Shown: in pieces, positions 34,681-45,256 of the stretch | Position numbering within the stretch: the stretch's first letter is position 1 | How the letters are laid out: the number at the start of each line of letters is the position of its first letter | Notes under the pieces: model-generated | The model's database searches: none | What the model was told of the DNA's origin: nothing | What the model saw: only the letters and a program-made list of their open reading frames with translations | Assembly: GCA_001683735.1 (NCBI GenBank) | Contig: LUGG01000007.1 | Location: 1,302,001-1,366,000 of the forward strand | Length of the DNA stretch: 64,000 nt | Direction of reading: 5' to 3' | From: Grifola frondosa | Lineage: Eukaryota > Basidiomycota > Agaricomycetes > Polyporales > Grifolaceae | Program-made: the position numbers and the translations under genes

Positions 34681-35854
34681 GAGGTGGGGGGAGGGATGAA
34701 GTGAGAAGAGGACTTGCCGGAGGAGGCGTGTCTTGTTAAGGTTTCTCCCGATTTATGAGCGTACGACGATTGCCAAGGCAAGATGGAAAACAGGGTGGCG
34801 GGTGCCATGATGCATTGGCTTAAATGGCATTTCTTGGCGTAGGCATGGCTGAGCTGTGGCTCATGCGCGTCAAACACTGTGCGCAGTGTCTCCGCGAGAA
34901 ACGTTGTCGCTGCACCGCCATCCCCGCGGGCCATCAATTGGCGGCACCAACTCATTTCAGCGAACCGGTGCATAGAATGGACGTTCTTCCTGAGTCCTGA
35001 GCGAGCTAAATACTCAACAATTGCACCCGCAATTTCTGCTGTCAGGTAGAGTACTGGTGGAAATGATAACACAGTACATTGGCTGCATGATGCTGTCCCT
35101 GCCGTCTTCTGTTTCTCTCTACAGGCGAAGAGATTGAATTTAAGTTTGAGTGACTAGAAGGCATACGTCAATCTCTCGTTAATCCATGGTATAGATTGCG
35201 CACACGAATGTGCCAAGGGAGAGGATGTTGACCTACTGGCAGTGCCTTTCGAGCCTGCGCTAAAATATATCAAGCTATGTTATCAATCAGAGCATGCTCT
35301 CTTTCCTCGTCGGGTGCGTTAACTTACTTATTGCTTCCGTTCTAGTGAATGTTAGAGATTAACGCGACGCGCGATTAATCACATGATCCAGATGCTACAT
35401 CACGTGCTACGCGCCACGGACTTTGACGGACAAGTTGACAGAAGATCCAAGTATTACATTTGGAGAATAGCGAGAAGGTGGGATATGTATTAGCGACTAC
35501 GGTTTCAATGTCCGAGAGGTACTCAACATTCGGCGTAGTGTTTTGAATGCAAAGTCGGCGTTACGGAAAAGGGCAGCGGGTCATATAGTATTGGATAGGC
35601 AGATGAATAGTAACTAACACATCAATTCCCTGGCTGCTACGACGGCACTATCGAAGTACTTTACAGGGTCGGGTAGAGCGCGCGGCGTTCACCTAACGAG
35701 CCTATCAGCTGATCTGCCGTATTGTGGCTTCGACGTTGCCACACTTGCCCGCCTATTTATGATGGGATCCTTCTGAATAGATAGTCCAAACAATCCACCA
35801 TCTGATCCACCAGCTTCTGCATCGACTTTCCCTACAACTAGCAAGTGGTCCACC
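34681..35854. other. Stretch with a possible decayed coding remnant, otherwise empty
   Basis: A minus-strand open frame at 34656-35072 begins VLYLTAEIAGAIVEYLARSG, which weakly recalls the YLTAEI helix of histone H2A. It has no start context and no matching upstream exon. The remainder (35080-35850) shows no gene. Confidence 0.35.
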
Positions 35855-36491
35855 ATGCCGTCTCAGATGCCCTGGGAGCAGTTGAAGGCGGAGACTGTGC
35901 GTGCGATCTATAAGGACCTCGGGCTGAGCAAGTACACGGGGAGACGGGACGATATGATCCAGCATCTTCAGGAGATGGAGACGGATGGATGTGCGTGGAT
36001 TTCTTGTCTGCGTTATGCCCTTTTAACCAAATCGAACACCTCATCTCCCAGTGGACGCCGTTGTCGAGAGGCTGGAGGGGATCGACGCGAACGAAGAACC
36101 TGCCTCTGCGCAAGAACCACGCGTAAAGCGGAAGAGGCCCACTGCGCAGGTGGCGCCATCGGGTAGCTCGCGTCGGCGAAAGAGTCTTGCTGTGTCTGAG
36201 AACGCGCCTGCAGCCCGCCCGATTAGTTCGGGCGGAAAATTCGACGGTGTGCTTGTGCCCACTCCTCCCAAACAACAATGCGTCGTTGGCGGACCCGTGG
36301 CCGGGGAAGTGTTTATGGGCGTCATGCTATCTCCCGCCAAACGCGTGATGATGCGGTGGACGCTCGATGATGGCGCTAGAGAGAATGAAGACAAGGAGGA
36401 CGCCGACGGCGAGCAGCAGGCGGTGAAGGGCAAGAGCAAGAGTGGACGAAGCGGCGGAGCTCTGGACGAGGATAACCTTCGAACAACTTAG
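35855..36491 (+). CDS. Small basic protein with SAP-like N-terminus
   Basis: Exons 35855-35990 and 36052-36491 join across a 61-base GT-AG intron into 191 residues with matching phase. The N-terminus (LKAETVRAIYKDLGLSKYTG, followed by RRDDMIQHLQ) has the helix-turn-helix spacing of a SAP-type DNA-binding motif (LKVxELRxxLxxxGLxxxGxKxxLxxRL). A basic stretch (RVKRKRPT, SRRRKSLAV) looks like a nuclear localisation signal. The C-terminal part has TLDDGARENEDKEDADGE, acidic, then basic. A chromatin-associated role is a guess from composition. No enzyme domain is present. Confidence 0.6.
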
Positions 36492-36642
36492 ATTTATCGC
36501 GATGACGGACATATTGGTCAAAAGTAAAGATCTGCTGCTCTGCGGTCTCATTATTCTCATCGCGCTCTGTTCGCTGTTTTGTATTCAAGGAAGTGATACC
36601 TGTTATTGTACATGCGTAGTCAATTTGACACTCTCGTGCATA

Positions 36643-37823
36643 TCAATTTGCCAGAGAGTAGCCAATGTCGCCGTTCACGCTCTCCTGCAGCTTGATAATA
36701 CGGTTAAGCATTCTCTGTCCTCTCTCGTCCAACGTCTTCCGGAAGTGTTCCTCCTTCATCCACTCCAGCCCATGCTGGAGGATATTACGGGCGCGGGTAG
36801 CGCCGCCGCGTATGTCGCCCATCGACGCATGCAGTGTAGCTCGTCGCTCAACCGGGTTATACGTGGCGCAATGCAAGATATTGTTGTTGTAGAAGACAGT
36901 TTCACCGGCTGGCTCGAAAGCTTAGTGAAGCTTCCATGCAACGAGAGCATAAATCTCTTACGTACGTTGTAAAATGACTTGAATGGCCCCTGGCATGTCC
37001 AAGGGGTTTGCAGGAGGATCTAATGTGGAAGAATGGAGTCGCTGTTCCGGAGAGCGCGGGATCTTGTGAGAACCGGGGACCACATACAGACAAGAATCTC
37101 GGTATAGTGCACTAGACTCGCACATGTCAGTCTAGCAGAATCCCGACGATGAGGAGGCCACAACACATACGTGTTCCACTGCACCTATCGCAAGTACAAA
37201 GCGTCAAATGTTGACCTATGTAAGACAGGATTGGCTTACCCCATGGTGCCAGATGGCAAGTGCATCGCGCTCTTCATCCTCTGTAGCATCTTCGCGGACG
37301 TCATCGCGATGCCATCGCAAGGCAAATGTATGCGACAGCGGGTTGATCAATAAATTAAAAAGCTCTTCATTCGCAAACGACGCCCATATCAATCCAGCTC
37401 ATTTTCCTGTTAATACTGTCACTTACCCATCTGCAATTCCTCCTCTTCACAACCAAGGAGCTCCTTCACGGTGCCCAGCAGTCCATCCGAGGTGTACCAG
37501 CGGGCGAATGCGGGTCGCCAAGGTCGGGATGCATGACGTGCTGCACTCCCCACGAGTCGGGATCGTCGTTGCCATACGGTGGAAACTGCCGCCCCACTGT
37601 GCGACGCAGCGTCCAGCTGCCCGAGCGCGTGCGCGATATGGCGCGCTCGCACGCTGCCTCGAGTTCACTACGAGACTCGGCAGGAACAAGACCGGGCACG
37701 ACAACAAAGCCTTGCTCTTCGAAAGTTTGCTTCCGCGAGGGGAAATGATGCTACAGAAGAATGGGGAGTTATCAGTACTTATCAGTACTTGCCAACTCTC
37801 TGCCGCATGGACATTGAACTCAT
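36643..37823 (-). CDS. Phytanoyl-CoA dioxygenase-like Fe(II)/2-oxoglutarate oxygenase
   Basis: Ordered exons encode FEEQGFVVVPGLVPAESRSE, GNDDPDSWGVQHVMHPDLGD, ARWYTSDGLLGTVKELLG, NLLINPLSHTFALRWHRDDV, YRDSCLYVVPGSHKIPRSPE, GAIQVILQ + PGETVFYNNNILHCATYNP, and end RIIKLQESVNGDIGYSLAN at 36643. The facial triad is visible: H and D in WHRDD and H in NILHC. Such enzymes hydroxylate diverse small molecules, so the substrate is unknown. One base is missing near 37512-37514 (GGG run) between DLGD and the ARWYT segment. The start is uncertain: MSSMSMRQRVG at 37823 fits if one further base is missing in the GGGG run at 37739-37742; otherwise an upstream exon exists. Assembly error is suspected. Confidence 0.85.
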
Positions 37824-38642
37824 GACTCTGGTCAGGCGAGCTGATTCTCAATCATCCACCTTCGAAATCTAGCCTTCAGGCGGAAATTGGGAGTAGTCAA
37901 ATGTCAGCGGCTTTGAATTTCGAGTATTCTAGTATCCTCTAGTAGCTGATAACCCTGACGTACTTATTCTGTTGCTTTGGGAGCTGTTTTCTAAAGGTTC
38001 TGATTTTACGGCGTAAATCACCAACAAAGCCTCCATAAAGAAGCGTAGGTCAAACCAGATACAAAAGATCTCTGAGTACTGTGGCAAACTGGCAAGTATT
38101 GTGGCGGGGCGTTCATCAAGATTCAAGCTCCAGCGCTTCGACTCCGGCTTCAAGTCCCGTGCCATGTGGCTGCCCCGCAGACGACCGTGATATTTTTACA
38201 ACGAAAATGCCGCGCGGCGCGTGCGTTCAACTTAAGTCCAACTCCAACCACCACAACGTTGTTCACAGCCAGCGCGCACTATAAAGGCAGTCTGATTTAT
38301 TGGTGCGTCCCTAGATCCCGACCGTCTGCAGCGGTACGCATACCGACTCCACGGGACTCCGCTTGCGTTTCAACACCACTACATTCATGTTGGTGGATTC
38401 TGCTGTACTTGATGGTCCATCTGGGACGTTCCACATGGACCAGCATACCTTCTCCCGTGTCACTGAAGGGTTGACCCACCTGGGTGCTCTTTCCGTTCCA
38501 CAATATCTACGGTTAACGTCGCCAGAGTCTATCAAGGTCGAACCCAAGTCCTCGAGTCCTCTGTTACATCACAAACCCATGGATGCCATCGCACCTGGAG
38601 GGGGCTTCATCAAAGGTGGAGCACTCTCCTACGCCACCCATC

Positions 38643-41195
38643 ATGACATTATCCCCTCCCATCTCGGTCCTCGACTTGGACGAGTCGGTCAAAGAAATTA
38701 ATCAATGCTGCCTGGAGCACCGAGTCATGCCGCATTGGTTGACCATCAATGAGCCGAAGTTCGGTCGAAGTGGGTTTCCGTTCTGCGATACGGCCTCATT
38801 TGTGTTGCTGACATTGGCGCATAGCCCAAGGCTGCGCGTTGCGCATCCGGCTTTCCACTCGTGTGGTCAGAGTGTGGTCCGTGGACACGACCTACGCCAG
38901 CCCCGCGGATGCGAAGAAAGCATGCGCGGAGCTCGCGTTGGCTGAGGGTGTGCTGCAATACGTAAGGCAACATGACCCTCAGGGCGCGCCGGAGCCACAT
39001 GCCGATGAAGCGCCTTTCGTTAAGCCCCGTGCATGGAGCGTCCAGGAATTTTTCGAGACGCTGCCACAACCTTTGCCAGAGCCCGTGCAGAACAAATCAG
39101 CACTGGATATCAACGGCCCAGCGTGGTTGAACACAACCATCCAGTCTGCTAGAGGAGGAAAGCTCGTTCCCAACTTCGTTTGGACATCAGATCCGGGGCT
39201 GGGTAGTGAGTGACTGGGTGTTCACTCCGTATTCCTCTTCTAACATCTGACCAGTGCACGGTTGCTTGCTTCGACTGGAGCGTCCTGGCGAATGTAAATC
39301 GTTCCTCGTTGACGCCCGATTCTGCAAACGAGCGGAAGCCAAAGCCGCAGTCTGTCTGCAGGCTATGTCTGACGGTGTTGGGGAGTACATCCGTGGAATC
39401 GGTAAAGCAGTTGAGAACAAGCTCTCTGTGGTCACAAGGAAGCAGGTTACCGACGTGATCTTGCCGGCGCTTTTGGCGGAGTACCGCAACGTGCGGCCTG
39501 GCTTGATGCCTTCGTTCGACTTTTCCACAGACCAGGATGGTGAGCCTAATCTTTGGAAGTCATTTCCGAAATAATGACGAATCCGTTTCCTCAGCATGTG
39601 GATGTACACTGTTGATCGAGCTCTTACCATCGCCTGCACCTGAAATGGCGCGCCAGTACGTCGTACCTCCCGAGTATCGGAACCGTAATGATGCAAAAAT
39701 TGCCGTCGTAAATATGGCTGCGGAACAAGGCGTAATAGAGTTCATCCGATTCCGCGGTTGTCCACCTCCTCCGGGATACACGCCATTCTACATGCAGTGT
39801 CAGGAGAGGGTGGGCGCCAACGTCCGGAAGAGGAAGACCTGGGACGGCGGTCACAACGGCGGTGCCTACGCATACAAGAAGACTAAATTTAACAACGGAG
39901 GCATGCAAGGTAATTTCTCAGGCGGGACGGACAGACCTGGGAATGGATATCATCCCCAGGCTTGGAATAATTCGACGCGGCAGCACAACGGCGAGTTCGC
40001 GCGACCTCACGTACCTGGCCCCAGCCACTTTGGCAACGTTGGCGGGCCTGCTCGTGCAGCCCAGCCGGCAAGCCACTGGCAGTCTGGGCCTAGGAACGTC
40101 GGCGGTTCGATGGTGCCAGCACCAAGTCCGGCACCGATTTCTGCGTTCGGCGGGGTCGCTCCACAAGGCGTGCCGTCTTACAACCAGAGAGGTCTTGTCA
40201 ACGGCGGGGATCAGGCTGCACACCGCGGCGCAGTTGCGCCTCGTCCTCCTCCGTTCGAGGCGCCTCCTGCGAGCACATATAACACTTCTACTTCCTCTGT
40301 TGTCAGTTCGTTCTATGGCGCGCCGGGCCAGGGTGCGACCGCGACCGCTTATCCTTCTTATTATCCGAGTCAAGCAATGGCTGCACCGGCGCCACAGTAT
40401 CAGCAGCCGTACGATCCAAGGAGTGCGGCTTACGCCACACCGTATGCGAGCCAGGCGGTCGGTTACCAGGGGTATCCGTCTGCGAGTGTATCATCTGCAG
40501 GGTATTTTCCTGTTCCCACCCCACCGAACGTCTCCGCATATTATCACCCTGGTGTTTCGACAGCCACTAACAGCCCCGCCGTGCCTGCCCCCGCTTACAC
40601 ACCCTATGCTCCGACGGTTGGTGCACCGCAAGCCGTGGTGCCACAAGTGCCTGCGCCTTCTCGTGCACCGGCTGTACCTGTACCTGTACCTAATCCTCCA
40701 CCGCAGGCTGGAAGCTCGGCCAGCACCAACACAGCGCCTGCTCAGACTTACACGCCAACACCGCAAGCTTCTTCCACGCCACCCATCTCTAGTGACCACA
40801 AGCCTCCCGTGAAGCGCGCACGGCCTGCGGCGAAGCCTGCAGGTGCCAAGGTCGGCGCTGCTTCTGGTTCTGGGAAGGTCACCATCGCTGTGGAATCTGC
40901 GCCGAAGACGAGTGTCACGGCTCTATACGGTGAGCGACGCGTGTCCTTCTGTCGACGGCATCAGCTAAGTCGCTATTCATACCTAGACTATTGCGCCAGT
41001 GCAGGGCTGCCGAACCCCCAGTTCTACAACGAGATCGTGAAAGGCGAGAAGACGCCGGGGCACAAGGTCTGGGTGATCATCGGGAAGCAGAAGCTCGAGC
41101 TGTCGGCCACCTTCCCGAGCCTCAGCCAGGGCCAGGAGCGTGTGGCTAAGAGAGTGCTCGAACAGTTGCGTGCGCAGTCTGGTAAGCAGACGTAG
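38643..41195 (+). CDS. Protein with repeated dsRNA-binding-like modules and a long Pro-rich linker
   Basis: Exons 38643-38763, 38825-39205, 39255-39539 and 39595-41195 join in phase to 795 residues with GT-AG introns. Four segments resemble the dsRNA-binding fold (alpha-beta-beta-beta-alpha) in its second half: VWSVDTTYASPADAKKACAE followed by LALAEGVLQYVR; CKSFLVDARFCKRAEAKAAV followed by CLQAMSDGVGEYIR; RQYVVPPEYRNRNDAKIAVV followed by NMAAEQGVIEFIR; and, at the C-terminus, VWVIIGKQKLELSATF with GQ..VAKRVLEQLR. The first also has HWLTINEPKFAQGCALRIRL, like the N-terminal helix and first strand. Between modules 3 and 4 lie about 350 residues rich in Pro, Ala, Gly, Gln and Tyr. An RNA-binding role is inferred; partners are unknown. 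The frame is intact across all four exons. Confidence 0.75.
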
Positions 41196-41386
41196 AACAC
41201 GCCGTCCTTCAGATGATTGGACACTACTGCTGGCCCCGCATCATAGATGTCGGATTCCTTTGCATGTTGTATTTGGATTATAACAAGTAATTAAGCTTCG
41301 CATCCACATCTGTTAGTGGTTTCGCCAACTGTCCCGCAAGTGCAATAGGTTGTCGTGTCGCGAAGTTCGTATTGTTCAGTGAACCG

Positions 41387-41392
41387 AAAAAA
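41387..41392 (-). terminator. Pol III terminator of tRNA-Glu copy 2
   Basis: A run of six T on the minus strand lies four bases beyond the tRNA 3' end, matching RNA polymerase III termination. Confidence 0.7.
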
Positions 41393-41395
41393 GTA

Positions 41396-41491
41396 TTCCG
41401 ACACGGGGAATCGAACCCCGGGCTATCGCGCACTAGCAACTGTCTGTTTCAGCGTGAGAGGCGATAATGTTAGCCACTACACCATATCGGA
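41396..41491 (-). tRNA. tRNA-Glu (anticodon CTC) with 24-nt intron
   Basis: The mature sequence appears identical to the copy at 4722-4814: same acceptor stem, D arm, anticodon loop CTCTCAC and T arm GGTTCGATTCC. The intron after A37 differs in both length (24 nt) and sequence, containing gctgaaacagacagttgcta. It lies in the spacer between the dsRNA-binding-like gene and the MFS gene. Confidence 0.95.
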
Positions 41492-41499
41492 GAACGGAA

Positions 41500-42398
41500 G
41501 GTAGTGCTTTTATATTATGCATTTAAAATTCAAAAGCCCACAAAAGCTGTCAATATTTCAAATCGTTGAGTTCACATTTCTCTCACGGGCGATAGTGCCT
41601 AGTACCCATCCCACCTTGATTTCTATGAGTTACCAGCACTGAGCACTGAAATTTGAAAGCTCGTTAGTTTTCTCAGGAGATATTGATATCGCAATCAATG
41701 ACGAATAGGTGCGAGATCTTGCCACACATATGGTATTCGCAAATGCTTGGGTTGCGCCAGGCTGCCGGACACTCCTACTTTCCTTGCACTGATGACCGTC
41801 TGTTCTATTATTATACTGGTAGACATGCACCCAAACTATCGTGAAACGGGACATCCTCCCTCAGACTGATACACAACCCTCTCACTGGACGATCACACCG
41901 CGAGGAGTCCCCCATTCTCCCTTGAACTGACGCAACACTTGGCATCCTCCATGAATTCGTGCGCGTGTTTCATAATGTTCATCTCGGAACGTAGCGGATC
42001 GCGGAACTCTGTGGACCATTGCCTAGTATATTGTGCAGATGGAAAGGTTCGTCAGCAAGAGATATTCTCTGTGTTCGCATCTTTTCGGTATTGGACGAGC
42101 GCTTCTCGACGCGTACCGGGTACGGGGAAAGTGAGATCACGTGATCGCGAATGATCCAAGAAATGGCAACATGTCGAAAGCGCGTTGCGTGTTCGACGCA
42201 ATATCGCATCATGAACTTGTGTCGCCTGAATTTGACCTGTAATTGTTTTCTTACAGTGCGTTTTTCAAATTCTGATCGATGAGTTCGTTACTAGTGCGGC
42301 CGTATCTGGTCGCATTCATATAACGGCCAAAGTCAGTGTGCTTCTTCGCTCGCTTCGTCCACTTCGCTTGCATCTCACGACCCCCGACAGAAATAGCC
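41500..42398. other. Intergenic stretch, no supportable gene
   Basis: Open frames of up to 77 codons on both strands have no signatures. The last 150 bases probably contain the MFS gene promoter and 5' UTR. Confidence 0.4.
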
Positions 42399-44200
42399 AT
42401 GACGGCCCAAAGTGTTTCCCCTTCTTCTTCCTCGGTGAAGGCCGCTTCAGAAGTTTATGAAGAAGCTTTGGTGTCGCTCGAACAGTATGATCCCGAGCTG
42501 ATCAAGAAGACTTGGAGAAAGGTCGATTTCCGGATTTTGCCCATCGCTGTTCTTCTATATCTTGCGTCATATATTGACCGGTGCGCTTTTCTATTTTTGT
42601 GCATTGTGAGCGAATTCAACTACTAACATTTAATGCACAGCGCCAATGTGGGAAACGCCAAGGTTCTTGGAATGGCCACGTCCTTGCACCTCACAGACAA
42701 CCAGTACAATTGGGTCCTCTCCATCTTTTTTATCGGATATGTCGTTTTCGAGACTCCGTCCAACATTCTGCTCAGGCGCCTGAGTCCGAGATGGTACATA
42801 CCTACGTTGACGGTATGTTATCTAATGTCACACACCTTTTATGACAGAAATAGTTAAGTCTCGTGACAGGTTCTATGGGGATTGACATGCGCGTTATTTG
42901 CAGTGGTCCATAATGCAACTGGCCTGATAGTCATTCGTTTCTTCCTCGGCATGGCCGAGGCAGGTTTCTTGCCTGGCATTGTTTATTGGAGTGAGCACCT
43001 CATTCCATTTCTCCGTGCTCTACGCCGCTGAACGGACCTACAGTGAGTTGCTGGTACCCCGCGTACTGTGTTTGGCAGGAAATTCGCTATTCTTTATTCG
43101 TCAGTGTCTCTGACGGGTGCATTTGGTGGTCTCCTCGCGACTGCCATTCATGCATTGAATGGCACGCACGGTATTGAGGGTTGGCGGTACGTCTTGTTTA
43201 TTATTGCTCTGTTTTGTCTATTGCTGATGTTCTTCCGTCTAGTTGGATCTACATCGTAGAAGGTTGCATCACCGGTGGCTTCGGTCTCCTCACCTTCGTA
43301 TTTATGTCTGCCTACCCCGCTGAGGCAAAATTCCTCAACGCCACTGAGAAGCGCATCATCCAGCTCGCCATCGAGGCCGATCGCGCGCAAGGTGACAATG
43401 AATCTTTCAACGGGAAGCATATCCGCTCTGCATTCACAGACTGGCGCACATACCTGTGGGCCTCGTCTACATCAGCATCTATATTCCTGTGTACAGTGTC
43501 ATATTGTCACTTCCATCTGTGGTCGTTGGCCTCGGATACGTCGGGACGCGCGCGACGCTGATGGCATGCCCGCCCTATGGTCTCGGATTTTTTATCGTCC
43601 TGATCGCGGGATGGACGTGTGACCGCTATGGAAAGCTGTTCTACCATTACGTAGGGGCAGTCCTCGTTGTGATGGTCGCTCTGATTGTCCTTATGACGGT
43701 CGACAAGCTTGTTGTCCGCTACGTCATGTTCTTCCTAGTCATGTTCATGTACGTCCCTCTCCTTCGTCTTGGAACAGATCTGATGCGACATACTGTAGGT
43801 TCATCCCCGTTTCGGTCTGCTGGACATGGCTCTCGAGCAATATAGCTGGGTCGAACAAGCGCGCAGCGGCTACCGGAGTCGTGTTCTCACTCGGGAGCAT
43901 CGGCGGAACAGTGTCTGGACAGATCTACCGCGCGGAATGGGCACCGCGCTACGTTCAAGGACACGCTATCAATCTCGCCTGCTATGTCATTGCTCTTGTT
44001 TCCGGATTCGCTCTGTGGTATAGCTACAAGCGTGACAACGAGCGCCGCGATCGCGAAGCAAACGAAAAGGTGGCCGCTGGCACTCTCGTTGGTGCAGACC
44101 TCGGAGATCTGGGCGATAGGTGCGTTCATGCTTTTTTCGACAGTAATGTATCTTCTGATTCGCTGTTGCTAGGCATCCGAACTTCAGATATTATTTGTGA
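42399..44200 (+). CDS. MFS transporter, anion:cation symporter (allantoate permease-like), two frameshifts
   Basis: Seven or more exons encode a 12-TM transporter of the Dal5/ACS branch, which moves organic anions such as allantoate, nicotinate or related acids with protons across the plasma membrane. Signatures in order: KKTWRKVDFRILPI and LYLASYIDR (TM1), NVGNAKVLGM, NWVLSIFFIGYVVFETPSN, RFFLGMAEAGFLPGIVYW, KFAILYSSVSLTGAFGG, then TM7-12 with GFFIVLIAGWTCDRYGK and SSNIAGSNKRAAATGVVFSL, ending HPNFRYYL at 44198-44200. The start at 42399 (MTAQSVSP) is typical. One extra base lies in the CCCC run at 43057-43060 (before VFGRKFAIL) and one is missing in the GGG at 43458-43460 (before LVYISIYIPVYS). 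Conserved flanks suggest sequence error. Substrate is not predicted. Confidence 0.88.
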
Positions 44201-45256
44201 TATTTATATCTCTTAGAGGTTATGGACTGATCGAGACCCTTCACGTTAAAAAGACCCGTCTTCATTCTCCCTATATCAATATTAGACGTCGAGCCACCCA
44301 CGCTGTTTGAAATCGTCAAGTATATCCCTGCAAGTCTCTCCGAGGGATTTGAACTGCATTGCAAGGACCTAGATAGCCATTGAATTACTGTACGTTCTGC
44401 TATGAGATACGCTCGCGCTCGAGTGGGGATCCGTGGGGGAGGTCAGGAATTGGAGGCACAATAACATTCCCACACATCCACTTACACCAGAGTAATATAA
44501 AAATACTACATACGCCAATATTTTCTCACCCCTATATAACAACGATCAATAAGTGATCGTACGACATACAAATTTAACGAAGGCATGCACGGCTGGAGGT
44601 GATGATGCGATGCCCGCCAGCTTCCTCTCGCTCCAACGCACGGGCGTGCATCTGCGCGACGTCACGCGCATCGATGTAGTTTCGATAAGAGAACCGTACT
44701 CTTACAATTCGTGCATCTCTCGTTGACATTGCATACGTGCTCCAAGGGTATTATGGCCTATGAGGGGGCTTATAGATCCGGTACTGATGTAAATGGTATA
44801 CGCCTCAGAACTCTCTGGATGCAGAACGCCAGGCGTGTTTGCGCACTGTATATGAGAAGGTTCAGTCTGCTCAACAATATTAGCTTATACACGACTGACT
44901 CAAGATCGGGGTCAAGACGATATCTGCGCTAGACACATTCCAAATGTGTTGGGTGAAGGCGGAAGCAATGCACTCAGTGCATTGTGCAAGTCCGACACAA
45001 GATGCAGTGTGTGACGAAATATTTAATTTTTTCCAATTATCGAGTTGCAATTGTGAGATTACGCGACTTGTAACTTTAAACTAATTGAAAACCAAGTCCT
45101 GCTGCGTAACTTTGTTCTTCGTTCTGAAGTTATTCAAATTGTGCTCATCCATCGTTTCGTTCGCTGCGGCGACCAGCCATCTCTTGCTGTCGGCAGCATC
45201 ACCCACATCGCCACTGGTCCAACGCATGTGACAGTTACTGGTACCCTCCGAACCAA
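44201..45256. other. Intergenic with one gene remnant
   Basis: Apart from the dehydrogenase remnant at 44574-44695, no gene is seen. The sequence is AT-rich in 44500-44560 and 45000-45110. Confidence 0.4.
44574..44695 (-). pseudogene. Remnant of an NAD(P)-binding reductase (dihydroflavonol reductase-like)
   Basis: About 40 codons on the minus strand read FSYRNYIDARDVAQMHARAL followed by EREEAGGHRIIT and a stop. The VDVRDVAxAHxxALE-type segment is a signature of the extended SDR (DFR/epimerase) family near its C-terminal third. No other part of the gene is nearby, so this is an isolated fragment. Confidence 0.5.

Noticed and set aside
37929..38165. Minus-strand frame (MARDLKPESKRW...) as first exon of the PhyH-like gene
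   Set aside because: The splice phase does not fit the next exon and the sequence has no family signature.
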